From JAJFIE01 sp964344255 (lineage in GTDB: Bacteria > Pseudomonadota > Alphaproteobacteria > Rhodospirillales > Casp-alpha2): 64,000 bases of DNA. The position numbers were made by a program, and so were the translations under genes. The stretch covers positions 115,598 to 179,597 of the forward strand of contig CAYFMQ010000006.1 of NCBI GenBank assembly GCA_964344255.1, read 5' to 3'. The notes under the pieces were generated by a model. That model was not told the origin of the DNA. It saw nothing but the letters and a program-made list of their open reading frames with translations, and made no database searches. Of the stretch, positions 17,337 to 25,354 are shown piece after piece (within the stretch, counting starts at the first letter, position 1; the number at the start of each line of letters is the position of its first letter).

Positions 17337-19481
17337 CTATCCACGGGCCCGTTCGACGCTGTTGACGGCAGCCGTGGCCCTGAGTGCGGCAATAACGTCC
17401 GTCAAGTGCCGCACATCGTGAACTTCCACATCGATCAGCATTTCAAAAAAATCATTGGATCGGGACGTGATCTTCAGGTTTGAAATATTGCCTTCATGCC
17501 GTGCGATGACCGTTGATAGATCGCCAAGGGCGCCGGGCGTGTTAAGAACCGTCAGTTCGATCCTGCCGACATGGACGTCGCTGTCGCTTTCCTGGTCCCA
17601 GGCGACGTCGAGCCAACGTTCCGGCGTTTCATGGAAATCCTTCAAGGTGTCGCAATCGATGGTGTGAATGGTCACCCCTTTGCCCGTTGTGATGATGCCG
17701 ACAATGCGGTCCCCGGGCAGTGGATGACAACAGCCCGCGAAATGCATGGCCATGCCGGGAATAAGCCCCTTGATGGGAATGCCTGGAGTATCGCTTTTCT
17801 TGCGGGCCTTGTTCAGGGAGACGATCTTGTCGTTATCGGATTTTTCGTTATCGCGCTTGGCTGCCGGGAAGACGGCTTCGAGAACATCGCGGGCGCCAAG
17901 GTTTCCGGAGCCGACCTGAGCGACAAGATCATCGCTGTTCGACAGCTTGAAACGTTTCAGCACGCCTTCGAGGCCTTTTTCCGTGTAGTCGTACCCGGCG
18001 TCCTTAAAGGCGCGTTTCAGTATGGATAGTCCGAGTTTCAGGTACTCGTCACGTTCCTGCAGCCGAATGTATCTGCGGATGTGTGCCCGTGCCTTGCCGG
18101 TAACGACAAAGCGTTCCCAAGTGGGAGACGGTGTCTGGGCCTTTGAATTGAGAATCTCAACCTGGTCTCCGTTCCTGAGCTGAGTCCTGAGCGGCATCAT
18201 GCGGCCATTTATTTTTGCTCCGACGCAGGTATCGCCGATTTCGGAGTGGACAGCATAGGCGAAGTCCACCGACGTCGCCCCTTGCGGCAGATTGATCAAG
18301 TCGCCCCGGGGGGTGAAACAGAACACCTGGTCCTGGAACATTTCCAGCTTGGTGTGCTCCAGGAACTCTTCCGGCCCGGCGGCGTGTTCCAGGATTTCCA
18401 GCAACTGGCGGAGCCAGTGGTACTGCTTGCCTTCGGTCTTGCCGTATCCCTGCTTGTACTGCCAGTGGGCCGCGACGCCGCGCTCGGCGACCTCGTGCAT
18501 GTCGCGGGTCCTGATCTGGATTTCGATACGATGGCGCTGGGGGCCGATGATGCCCGTGTGAAGCGAGCGGTAACCGTTTGGCTTTGGCGTTGAAAGGTAA
18601 TCCTTGAACCGGCCCGGAACCATACGGTAGTTGGCATGCATGATGCCAAGGGCCTGATAGCAATGCTCGACGGAATCGACGATAATGCGGAAGGCCATGA
18701 TGTCGGATAACTGCTCGAAACTGACATCTTTCTGCTGCATCTTGCGCCAGATGGAATAGGCCGATTTCTCGCGACCGGATACTTCCGCCTTTACCCCTTC
18801 CTTTTCCAGGGTCTGCCTGAGTTCCTCGAGGATTTCCGGGATCAGGCTACCGCCCTGGTCACGCAGGAATTCCAGACGTTTTGTAACCGAACGCCGCGCA
18901 TCCGGATTTATTTCAGCAAAGGCGTAATCTTCCAGCTCATGCTTGAGCTCCTGCATGCCGATTCGCTCGGCCAAAGGCGCATAGATATCCATGGTTTCCA
19001 TGGCGATCCTGCGGCGTTTCTCCGGATTGCCGATATGGTGCAGGGTTCGCATGTTGTGTAGGCGGTCCGAAAGCTTGACCAGCAGCACACGGATGTCTTC
19101 CGACATGGCTAGGACCAGCTTGCGGAAGTTTTCCGCCTGCTTTGCCTGGTCGGACTGAAACTCGATACGGGTCAGTTTGGTAACGCCATCGACCAGACGG
19201 CCGATTTCGCGGCCGAACTGACGTTCGATTTCCTCAATGGTGACATCCGTATCCTCAATGGTGTCATGAAGCAGGGCCGTAATGATGGATCCGGTGTCGA
19301 GGTGATAGTCGGTCAGGATGCCGGCGACCTCCAGGGGATGGGAGAAATAAGGATCGCCCGAAGCGCGTTTCTGGGTGCCATGAGCCTTCATGGCAAACAC
19401 ATAGGCGCGGTTCAAGGCATCCTCATCCGCATGGGGATCGTAGGACTTAACCGTTTCAACCAGTTCATACTGACGCATCAT
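17337..19481 (-). CDS. rsh: Bifunctional (p)ppGpp synthetase/hydrolase (Rsh)
   Basis: Makes and degrades the stringent-response alarmone (p)ppGpp. The hydrolase HD domain is intact (YFSHPLEVAG, ALLHDTIEDTDVT), and the synthetase domain has YSIWRKMQQK, DIMAFRIIVD, RFKDYLSTPKPNGYRSLHT and EIQIRTRDMHEVAE. A TGS domain (VFCFTPRGDLINLPQGATSV) and a C-terminal ACT domain (NTPGALGDLSTVIARHEGNI) follow. The 714 residues fit the single long RSH enzyme of alphaproteobacteria. It lies downstream of rpoZ in the same direction, but a strong terminator at 19617-19638 separates them, so it probably has its own promoter. Confidence 0.97.
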   Translation of the reverse strand: MMRQYELVETVKSYDPHADEDALNRAYVFAMKAHGTQKRASGDPYFSHPLEVAGILTDYHLDTGSIITALLHDTIEDTDVTIEEIERQFGREIGRLVDGVTKLTRIEFQSDQAKQAENFRKLVLAMSEDIRVLLVKLSDRLHNMRTLHHIGNPEKRRRIAMETMDIYAPLAERIGMQELKHELEDYAFAEINPDARRSVTKRLEFLRDQGGSLIPEILEELRQTLEKEGVKAEVSGREKSAYSIWRKMQQKDVSFEQLSDIMAFRIIVDSVEHCYQALGIMHANYRMVPGRFKDYLSTPKPNGYRSLHTGIIGPQRHRIEIQIRTRDMHEVAERGVAAHWQYKQGYGKTEGKQYHWLRQLLEILEHAAGPEEFLEHTKLEMFQDQVFCFTPRGDLINLPQGATSVDFAYAVHSEIGDTCVGAKINGRMMPLRTQLRNGDQVEILNSKAQTPSPTWERFVVTGKARAHIRRYIRLQERDEYLKLGLSILKRAFKDAGYDYTEKGLEGVLKRFKLSNSDDLVAQVGSGNLGARDVLEAVFPAAKRDNEKSDNDKIVSLNKARKKSDTPGIPIKGLIPGMAMHFAGCCHPLPGDRIVGIITTGKGVTIHTIDCDTLKDFHETPERWLDVAWDQESDSDVHVGRIELTVLNTPGALGDLSTVIARHEGNISNLKITSRSNDFFEMLIDVEVHDVRHLTDVIAALRATAAVNSVERARG

Positions 19482-19604
19482 GGGGTGATTCTTATCCTGC
19501 CCAGTATTTCAACTATTCACTAAACATAGATATCATAACGTCTTGATTCCATGCGTGCATCAGCATTTTCAAATCATGCCTACAGTAGGGCGAATATGTG
19601 AAGG

Positions 19605-19638
19605 ATTCTTAAAACAAAACCCCGCCGAAGCGGGGTTT
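19605..19638 (-). terminator. Rho-independent terminator after rpoZ
   Basis: Perfect nine-base-pair stem AAACCCCGC/GCGGGGTTT (19617-19638). On the minus strand the loop reads TTCG closed by a C-G pair, the very stable UUCG tetraloop, and the stem is followed by TTTTGTTTT. It lies 30 bases after the rpoZ stop on the minus strand and ends the folK-rpoZ transcript before rsh. Confidence 0.9.
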
Positions 19639-19667
19639 CATGAAAACTGTGAGCGAAAGCTGTTTGC

Positions 19668-20072
19668 TTAGTCGTTTCCGCCAAACACGTCACCGGCATC
19701 ATCGTAAGCGGCGGCGTCATCTTCAAACTGGATGGCGGACGACATGCCGGTATCCGGTGCGACACTGGTATCGACAACGACTTCACCGCTGGTTTCCTGC
19801 TGGATGGCCAACAGGTCAAGCTCGTCCTCTTCAGGCTCATCGGCTTCAACGTAATGCTGAAGGCCCTTGATGATGTTTTCTTCAAGCTCTTCGGTGTCGA
19901 TGGTTTCATCGGCCAGTTCGCGCAGGGCGACGACCGGATTCTTGTCGTTATCGCGATCGACCGTCAGCGCAGCGCCTGCGGAAATGTTGCGGCCGCGCTG
20001 GGCGGCGAGCAGGACCAGCTGGAAACGGTTCGGAATTTTTTCAATACAATCTTCGACGGTAACGCGGGCCAT
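19668..20072 (-). CDS. rpoZ: RNA polymerase omega subunit with acidic tail
   Basis: Helps assemble RNA polymerase by latching the beta' subunit. The N-terminal 65 residues are the omega fold: MARVTVEDCIEKIPNRFQLV, LLAAQRGRNISAG and PVVALRELADETI. The remaining 65-70 residues are strongly acidic and probably disordered (ADEPEEDELDLL, FEDDAAAYDD), making the protein 134 residues against about 90 in E. coli; extended tails are known in alphaproteobacterial omega. It lies between folK and rsh, the usual neighbour pairing with the ppGpp enzyme, and ends at a UUCG-loop terminator. Confidence 0.96.
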   Translation of the reverse strand: MARVTVEDCIEKIPNRFQLVLLAAQRGRNISAGAALTVDRDNDKNPVVALRELADETIDTEELEENIIKGLQHYVEADEPEEDELDLLAIQQETSGEVVVDTSVAPDTGMSSAIQFEDDAAAYDDAGDVFGGND

Positions 20073-20170
20073 TTGGCAAACTCCAAGGGCAAATAGTCAT
20101 TCGGTAACTGGGAAGCGCGGAATATATAGTGTCCTTGCGGGAAATGGCAAGCATCCGTTCGCTGTCTAGC

Positions 20171-20722
20171 CTAATTTTCCTGCCATTCCGTTCCAAATGC
20201 CCCATCGGCGTCTTCCAGAGCTTCAAAAGACTGGTCTTCCGGCAGTTCGGAGATCATGTCGTCAATGCTGAGGCCGTTTTCCGGGTGGCGCCAGCCAGGG
20301 TTTAAGTCTTTAAGCGGATAAAGGACGAAAGCACGTTCGTGCATGCGCGGATGGGGAATGTTCAGCCCTGCGTCGTTAAATGACTGATCATTATAGAGAA
20401 TAATATCCAGATCCAGCGTCCGCGGCGCATTGGCGACGGAGCGCACCCTGCCGAAGGTCTGTTCCACCTCCAGCAGCTCACGGAGCAACGCATGGGCGCC
20501 AAGACCGGTGTCGACGGCTGCAGCGCCGTTGATATACCAGGGTTGTTCAGACTGGGTGTCGTCTGGCGCCAGGACTGGCGCTGTCCGGTACCATTTTGAG
20601 CATTTGACGATATCGATGGAGCGGGTTTCGAGCATGCTTAATGCCGCACCGCAAGTTCTCCGGGGCGAACCGTATTCCGGGTGCACCAGATTGGCGCCAA
20701 TACCAATAACGATCATTATCAA
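20171..20722 (-). CDS. folK: 2-amino-4-hydroxy-6-hydroxymethyldihydropteridine pyrophosphokinase
   Basis: Transfers pyrophosphate from ATP to 6-hydroxymethyl-dihydropterin in folate synthesis. The 183 residues contain IVIGIGANL at the start, the central RTAPVL and WYINGAAAVDTGL, the ATP-binding VEQTFGRVRSVANAPRTLDLDIILYND signature (HPPK motif) and IPHPRMHERAFVLYPL. The last 20 residues are acidic and not part of the fold. It is about 100 bases upstream of rpoZ, on the same strand. Confidence 0.96.
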   Translation of the reverse strand: MIMIVIGIGANLVHPEYGSPRRTCGAALSMLETRSIDIVKCSKWYRTAPVLAPDDTQSEQPWYINGAAAVDTGLGAHALLRELLEVEQTFGRVRSVANAPRTLDLDIILYNDQSFNDAGLNIPHPRMHERAFVLYPLKDLNPGWRHPENGLSIDDMISELPEDQSFEALEDADGAFGTEWQEN

Positions 20723-20880
20723 TCTTGTCCTTGCAGGGGCGGATACAAAACCCTACCTATGAATCATTCAGTACCGTGCTGGCGGTAGCGCTTTTTCGGC
20801 GTCTTTCCAATGATATTTTTTTCGCCAGCGCATTTTAAGTCGATGAATATGCAAAAAAGTCATACTTGAAAGGAATAATG

Positions 20881-21486
20881 ATGGATTTCCGTGATGATGA
20901 AAGGGTTGGTCTGTTTATAGACGGATCGAACCTATATGCGGCAGCCCGCGCCCTTGATTTCGATATTGATTACAAGAAGTTATTGAAGGTTTTTTCAACG
21001 CGCGGCCGCCTGATACGGGCCTTTTACTACACCGCCCTGATTGAAGACCAGGAGTATTCCCCGATCCGCCCCCTTGTCGATTGGCTCGATTACAACGGCT
21101 ATACCATGGTGACCAAGCCGACTAAGGAATTCACCGATTCGTCGGGCAAACGCAAGATCACGGGGAACATGGATATTGAAATCGCCGTTGATGTCATGGA
21201 AATGGCGGACCACCTCGATCATGCCGTGCTGTTTTCCGGTGACGGGGATTTCCGGCGTCTGGTTGAATCCATCCAGCGCCGGGGGGTTCGGGTCAGCATC
21301 GTCAGTACGGTCAAGTCGCATCCTCCGATGATTGCCGACGAGTTGCGCCGTCAGGCCGATTTTTTCATCGAAATGCAGGACCTGCGCGATGAAATCGCCC
21401 GTGACGGAAGTGATCAAAGCCCCATGATCCCGCACATGGACGATGATGACGAGCATGACGAAGAGGATTACGTCGAAATCGCCTGA
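20881..21486 (+). CDS. NYN domain protein (LabA/DUF88 family)
   Basis: Putative cytoplasmic metal-dependent ribonuclease of the PIN-like NYN superfamily. Acidic active-site positions are visible in GLFIDGSNLYAAARAL, KGNMDIEIAVDVMEMAD-like GNMDIEIAVDVM and LFSGDGDFRRLVESIQRRG, followed by VSIVSTVKSHPPMIADELRRQADFF, the LabA-type end of the domain. The tail is highly acidic (MDDDDEHDEEDY). AAAGGA six bases before the ATG at 20881 fixes the start; an ATG at 20878 is also possible. It is divergent from folK and is followed by udg, a common alphaproteobacterial neighbourhood. Confidence 0.92.
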   Translation: MDFRDDERVGLFIDGSNLYAAARALDFDIDYKKLLKVFSTRGRLIRAFYYTALIEDQEYSPIRPLVDWLDYNGYTMVTKPTKEFTDSSGKRKITGNMDIEIAVDVMEMADHLDHAVLFSGDGDFRRLVESIQRRGVRVSIVSTVKSHPPMIADELRRQADFFIEMQDLRDEIARDGSDQSPMIPHMDDDDEHDEEDYVEIA

Positions 21487-21545
21487 TAGATTTGTCTCCA
21501 GCAACAACTTTCTATCGCTGGACCAAGTCCCGGTGGCGCGCCACA

Positions 21546-22202
21546 ATGTCCGCCATGACCATCGAGGAACCGCCCAGAGACTGTGATGCCTGTCCTCGCC
21601 TGCAGGCGTTTCGGGCGGCCAACCGTGCGACTTACCCCGCCTTTCATAACGCCCCCGTTCCGGCCTTTGGCCCGTCAGACCAATCCGTTCGATTGTTGAT
21701 CGTCGGTCTCGCCCCCGGGTTGAAGGGAGCGAATCAGACCGGCCGCCCTTTTACCGGCGATTATGCCGGCGACCTTCTGTATGCAACGCTGCTCAAGTTC
21801 GGACTGGCGCAAGGGCGTTATAACAAGGTTGCTTCCGACGGACTTGTCCTGAACGGATGCCGCATTACCAATGCCGTGCGATGCGTGCCGCCCGAAAACA
21901 AGCCGACGGGAGCGGAGGTTAAGGCTTGTGCCGGTTACCTGCGAACCGAACTGGCGTCCCTGCCGGGGCTACGATGCCTGCTTGCCCTCGGCGCCCTGTC
22001 GCACGGTGCTGTCCTTAGCGTCCTGGATGAGAAAAAAAGTAACTTCAAGTTTGCTCACCGGGCGCAACATTCCCTGTCCAATGGCCTTGTGCTGGCGGAC
22101 AGCTATCACTGTTCCCGTTATAATACGAACACCGGCCGCCTGACGGAGGCCATGTTCGAACAAGTGTTTGAAGACCTGATGCCGATGATTAATGGCGATT
22201 AG
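21546..22202 (+). CDS. Family 5 uracil-DNA glycosylase (UdgB type)
   Basis: Removes uracil and some other deaminated bases from DNA. Motif A reads IVGLAPGLKGANQTGRPFTGD, with the alanine-proline-glycine of family 5 and no Asp/Glu at the family 1-4 position; the C-terminal motif is YHCSRYNTNTGRLT. Four cysteines fit the 4Fe-4S cluster (CDAC near the N-terminus, Cys in AVRCVPP and in VKAC). I start at 21546 (MSAMTIEEP); 21555 is equally possible, and the open frame reaches a non-ATG codon at 21492. It follows the NYN gene by about 60 bases. Confidence 0.9.
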   Translation: MSAMTIEEPPRDCDACPRLQAFRAANRATYPAFHNAPVPAFGPSDQSVRLLIVGLAPGLKGANQTGRPFTGDYAGDLLYATLLKFGLAQGRYNKVASDGLVLNGCRITNAVRCVPPENKPTGAEVKACAGYLRTELASLPGLRCLLALGALSHGAVLSVLDEKKSNFKFAHRAQHSLSNGLVLADSYHCSRYNTNTGRLTEAMFEQVFEDLMPMINGD

Positions 22203-22216
22203 GGCTTTGGGATAGA

Positions 22217-23188
22217 ATGCAGAATTCCGGCTCAAGGTGGAAAGTGTTGAGTTCAGGCCAGAGGCTCTGGTTCATGACCCTGCTTGTGATCATGGGCGGA
22301 GCCTGGGGGTTGCAGTTCTCCATGATCAAGCTGGCGACCCAGAACGGTTATGACGAAATGACCGTGCTGATAACGGCCCTGGTCCTGATATCCCTGTTCT
22401 ACATCCTCTTTCTCGCCTGCCGCCGCAGTTTGTTTCGCTTGAACTGGGAACGCTTGGTTTTCCTGACGATCACGAGCCTGCTCGGGTATGTGCTTCCCCT
22501 GCTGGCGGCCGTTTACGCAGCCGCCCATGTGCCGGCCGGTATCATGACCATGATGGTTGCCCTCACCCCTGTCGTCACCGTGGCGACGGCTATCATTTTC
22601 AGGACCGAAAAGGTGTCGTTGAACAGGCTGATGGCCATCGCCATAGGGGCTGGCGCTGTCGTAATTGTTCTGCAGCCTGAGTTCGAGATGCCGGATAGCC
22701 AGGTCTTCTGGTGGATGGTGTTGANNNNNNNNNNCGTTGTGCCGCTGACCTACGGGGTTGAATCGATCTATGTATCCGCCCGTTGGCCAAACGGCCTCGA
22801 TGTCCTGCAGGTCGGAACGGGAGAAACCATCATTGCCGCCCTGTTGGTGTTTCCCATGTTCCTGGTTTGGGGGGATGCGTCGTCTCTCAGGCTGGAGAGC
22901 ATCCTGAATCCGGGCGCCGGGGAGCTGGGCATTGCCGTCTTCGCCCTGTCCGGTGTGCTCGATATCCTGCTCTATTTCTATATCATCCGCAAAACCGGCG
23001 GGGTTTTCGTCTCGTTTGGCATGTTTGTTTCGTTGTTTGCAGGGTTCGCTTGGGGCTACGCCCTGTTCGGCGAGCAACATGATATTGGCGTCTGGGTCGC
23101 AGTCGTTCTGTTGATCCTCGCCCTGTGGCTCGTCATCCGCGAAGACCAGGCGGTGCAACTGGCGGGCAACGAAAACGCAGCGGATTAA
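22217..23188 (+). CDS. EamA/DMT family transporter, interrupted by sequence gap
   Basis: Inner-membrane transporter of the drug/metabolite superfamily with two five-helix EamA repeats. The first repeat runs from GGAWGLQFSMIKLA to AIAIGAGAVVIVLQP, the second begins after the gap (VVPLTYGVESIYV) and ends VWVAVVLLILALWLVIRED. Ten Ns at 22725-22734 fall in the first helix of the second repeat. The frame stays open across them, giving about 323 residues, close to the family norm, but ten Ns may stand for a gap of any length. Substrate unknown. It follows udg by 14 bases on the same strand. Confidence 0.85.
   Translation: MQNSGSRWKVLSSGQRLWFMTLLVIMGGAWGLQFSMIKLATQNGYDEMTVLITALVLISLFYILFLACRRSLFRLNWERLVFLTITSLLGYVLPLLAAVYAAAHVPAGIMTMMVALTPVVTVATAIIFRTEKVSLNRLMAIAIGAGAVVIVLQPEFEMPDSQVFWWMVLXXXXVVPLTYGVESIYVSARWPNGLDVLQVGTGETIIAALLVFPMFLVWGDASSLRLESILNPGAGELGIAVFALSGVLDILLYFYIIRKTGGVFVSFGMFVSLFAGFAWGYALFGEQHDIGVWVAVVLLILALWLVIREDQAVQLAGNENAAD
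22725..22734. other. Assembly gap (10 N)
   Basis: Ten undetermined bases inside the EamA transporter gene. Such a fixed run is usual for a scaffold join and shows that the window is not finished sequence; the real gap length is unknown. Confidence 0.99.
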
Positions 23189-23210
23189 GGGCTCTAGCGC
23201 CTGTTTCCCC

Positions 23211-23435
23211 TCAGGTTTCTTCGCTGGGGTCCAGCAACCGGTGCAGATGGACAATGACGTATTTCATGTGCGCATTGTCGACATGTCCCTGGCTGGCGGC
23301 GCGCCAGGCTTTCAGGGCAGAGGCGTGATCGGGATAGATACCGACGATATCCAGGTTTTCCGTGTTGTGGAAGTCCACAGTCTGGGGGTCTTCGACTTCG
23401 CCGCCAAACACAAGATGCAGGAGCGGTTTTTTCAT
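23211..23435 (-). CDS. DUF4170 domain protein
   Basis: A 74-residue cytoplasmic protein that matches the alphaproteobacterial DUF4170 family from end to end: PLLHLVFGGEVEDP, VDIVGIYPDHASALKAWRAA-type DIVGIYPDHASALKAWRAAS, VDNAHMKYVIVHLHRLLDP. The function is not known; the fold looks like a small alpha/beta domain. It stands alone on the minus strand, converging with the EamA gene, and shares its upstream region (23436-23776) with the divergent cyclase gene. Confidence 0.9.
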   Translation of the reverse strand: MKKPLLHLVFGGEVEDPQTVDFHNTENLDIVGIYPDHASALKAWRAASQGHVDNAHMKYVIVHLHRLLDPSEET

Positions 23436-23776
23436 AGGAACCCTCTCAATCCCTCCATTAAATGGTCGCTTATTTTAGAGCCAATGCCAGTGATAGCAAC
23501 AGACGTACCATTACCGGTGAAATTTGGTGCAGGGAAAATAAAGAAGAGTCCGGTTAACTGTCTAAATTAACTTAGACTCTTTGCTTTCGGTTTTTGTTTA
23601 GACTCTAGAGTTGGACTCTTTTCCCTGAGAAATTAGACATAAATTACGGAAATTAGACTCTTCGTGGTCAATGTTGGACTCTTCAAGTGTATAAATAATT
23701 TGTTAATATTCTTTGACAATGTGTAAATAGACAGTTAATGTGTCTATCTGAGTCTGTCCGGGAGGGAAAAACGGAA
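23436..23776. promoter_or_regulatory. Divergent intergenic region with an array of GACTCT repeats
   Basis: 341 bases without a gene. Six copies of GACTCT lie within 140 bases: on the plus strand at 23575, 23601, 23614, 23656 and 23677, and on the minus strand at 23545-23550. The extended form is TT(A/G)GACTCTT(C). Two perfect inverted repeats flank them: GTCTAA-N6-TTAGAC (23560-23577) and ATAGACA-N7-TGTCTAT (23727-23747). A TTGACA at 23713-23718 with TAATGT 17 bases later (23736-23741) could be the promoter of the cyclase gene, and the second palindrome would cover its -10. The layout suggests binding sites for a dimeric regulator, most simply the MerR-type HTH of the adjacent gene. Confidence 0.7.
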
Positions 23777-23779
23777 ATG
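23761..23779 (+). promoter_or_regulatory. Ribosome binding site deciding the cyclase start
   Basis: GGAGGG at 23761-23766 lies ten bases before the ATG at 23777. The longer open frame starts at 23738, inside the palindrome and likely promoter, so 23777 is preferred. Confidence 0.7.
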
Positions 23780-25333
23780 GAAGCTCCTATGCTGTCCAGC
23801 AGGGATATCCTTGAACAAACCGGTATATCCAGAGCGACGCTGAACAATTACATCGCGCTCGGAATCCTGCCGAAACCGGTCCTGCGTCCCGATGAACTGG
23901 GAGACCGGGCCCAGCCGCGCATGGGCTACTTTCCCGATACGGCCATAGACCTGATCGAAACCGTCCGGCGGTTGAAGCGTTCCGGCAAAAGCATGAAACA
24001 GATCAGCCAGATGCTTTCCGCTGGCTTTCCCGTAACGACGGAGACCAGCATCGGCTTACCGGCCGGCGAAAATGACAATAACGCAAACGCCGCAAGAGCA
24101 GATGCTTCGTCATGCAACAGGGAAGCTGGCATGAACGGCCTGCGCCTGACCCTGGACCAGATCGATACTCCGGCTTACATGGTCAACAGCCGCTTCCAGA
24201 TCGAATGGTCCAACCCCAGGGCCGATGCCGAGCTTCTGGGCCTGCCCGATGGTCTGCCCCCGGAAATTACCGAGCGCAACGTTTTCAGGCTGCTGTTGCA
24301 GGCCCATGCCGAAGATACGCCGCCGGGCTTTGACGACCTGATCCGTTTTCACCTTTCCATCGCCAAGAACCGTTTCTCGAAATCCGCCCTGCTGACCCTG
24401 GATCCAAACCTTTCCGATGCGGATGTGGGCGCCATAACCCGCCTCTATGACGAGGTTGAGCCGGTCGGGCCAAAGGACGGGCCGCAAGCGGCGGAGGTGG
24501 ACATGGGGCACCGGGCGGGTGAAGCGGACATGCAGAGGGTCCACGCCAGTTTCTTCCGGGAAGGTATATTCTTCGCATATGCACCGCTTAAGGAAGAGCA
24601 GAACACGTTGCAGGACTTCCTGGCCAGGCGCGATATCGTCATCCGGGAGTTGCTGAAGAACAGGAAACCTTACCTTACCAACCTGTCTGTGCTTGTCGCG
24701 GATTTGCAGGATTCCATGAAAATCTGCGCCGAGCTGCCGCCAGAAGAATATTTCGAGTTGATCAACCAGATCTGGGGCGCCGTGGAGCCAACGTTGAGGA
24801 AGTATTCGGCCACCCGCGGCAAGCATGTGGGCGACGGTATCGTCTATTACTTCTTTCCCCAGCCGGATTCCAACGCCAGCTTCAACGCCATCCAGTGCGC
24901 CCATGAAATGTCCCAGATCATGGTTGATATAGACAGAGAATGGCGCGCCCGTAAACGCTGGGCCAACCGGCTGGTCCTCAACTTCGGACTCGATGAGGGA
25001 CAGGAATGGTTCGGAACCTACCAGACCCCGACCCATATCGAGTTTACGGTGCTGGGCGATACCATCAACCGCGCCGCCAGGATCAGCGATTTCGCAAGGG
25101 AAGGCTCCATCTGGGTGACGAAGAACCTGATGGGCACGCTTACCAGCGATGAGCGCGCCTCGGTTCATTACGGTATCCGCCATTCAGGCAGCGAGACGGA
25201 AGAAATCCTGATCAGCGATACCTATGCGCGTATCAACAACCTGGTCGATCTGGAGAACCCGCGTTTCTACAAGTTCCAGGATATCGCCGTGCTGCCGGTG
25301 ACGGAACTGTTCAACCTGGAACAGTCGGGCTGA
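23777..25333 (+). CDS. MerR-type HTH - PAS - class III nucleotidyl cyclase
   Basis: One-polypeptide transcription factor and cyclase of 518 residues. Residues 7-80 are a MerR-like winged helix (SRDILEQTGISRATLNNYIA, GYFPDTAIDLIETVRRL, KSMKQISQML). A linker leads to a PAS-like domain at about 125-220 (IDTPAYMVNSRFQIEWSNP). The cyclase domain at about 300-450 keeps all expected catalytic residues: metal aspartates Asp309 (VLVADLQDS) and Asp353 (KHVGDGIVYYF), Lys349, Asp428 (VLGDTINRAARI) and the transition-state pair Asn431/Arg435, so it should be active, more likely as an adenylate than a guanylate cyclase. No membrane segment is seen. The gene stands alone behind the GACTCT array, which suggests autoregulation. 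The PAS ligand is unknown. Confidence 0.88.
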   Translation: MEAPMLSSRDILEQTGISRATLNNYIALGILPKPVLRPDELGDRAQPRMGYFPDTAIDLIETVRRLKRSGKSMKQISQMLSAGFPVTTETSIGLPAGENDNNANAARADASSCNREAGMNGLRLTLDQIDTPAYMVNSRFQIEWSNPRADAELLGLPDGLPPEITERNVFRLLLQAHAEDTPPGFDDLIRFHLSIAKNRFSKSALLTLDPNLSDADVGAITRLYDEVEPVGPKDGPQAAEVDMGHRAGEADMQRVHASFFREGIFFAYAPLKEEQNTLQDFLARRDIVIRELLKNRKPYLTNLSVLVADLQDSMKICAELPPEEYFELINQIWGAVEPTLRKYSATRGKHVGDGIVYYFFPQPDSNASFNAIQCAHEMSQIMVDIDREWRARKRWANRLVLNFGLDEGQEWFGTYQTPTHIEFTVLGDTINRAARISDFAREGSIWVTKNLMGTLTSDERASVHYGIRHSGSETEEILISDTYARINNLVDLENPRFYKFQDIAVLPVTELFNLEQSG

Positions 25334-25354
25334 TCTCCCTTCCCCTTTGACTAT

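Noticed and set aside
20772..20796. TACCG-N6-CGGTA hairpin followed by CTTTTT before the NYN gene.
   Set aside because: The T-run is separated from the stem by several bases and no plus-strand gene ends upstream, so I do not call a terminator.
22253..23254. A 333-codon minus-strand frame opposite the EamA gene.
   Set aside because: The hydrophobic pattern of the plus-strand EamA helices is clear; the antisense product is His/Gln-rich and without domain similarity.
23543..23755. Interpretation of the GACTCT repeats as a CRISPR array.
   Set aside because: The units are 6-11 bases with irregular spacing and both orientations, without 20-40 base repeats or spacers; they fit operator sites.
24110..25183. 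A 357-codon minus-strand frame opposite the cyclase gene.
   Set aside because: The plus-strand frame has complete cyclase motifs; the antisense frame has none.
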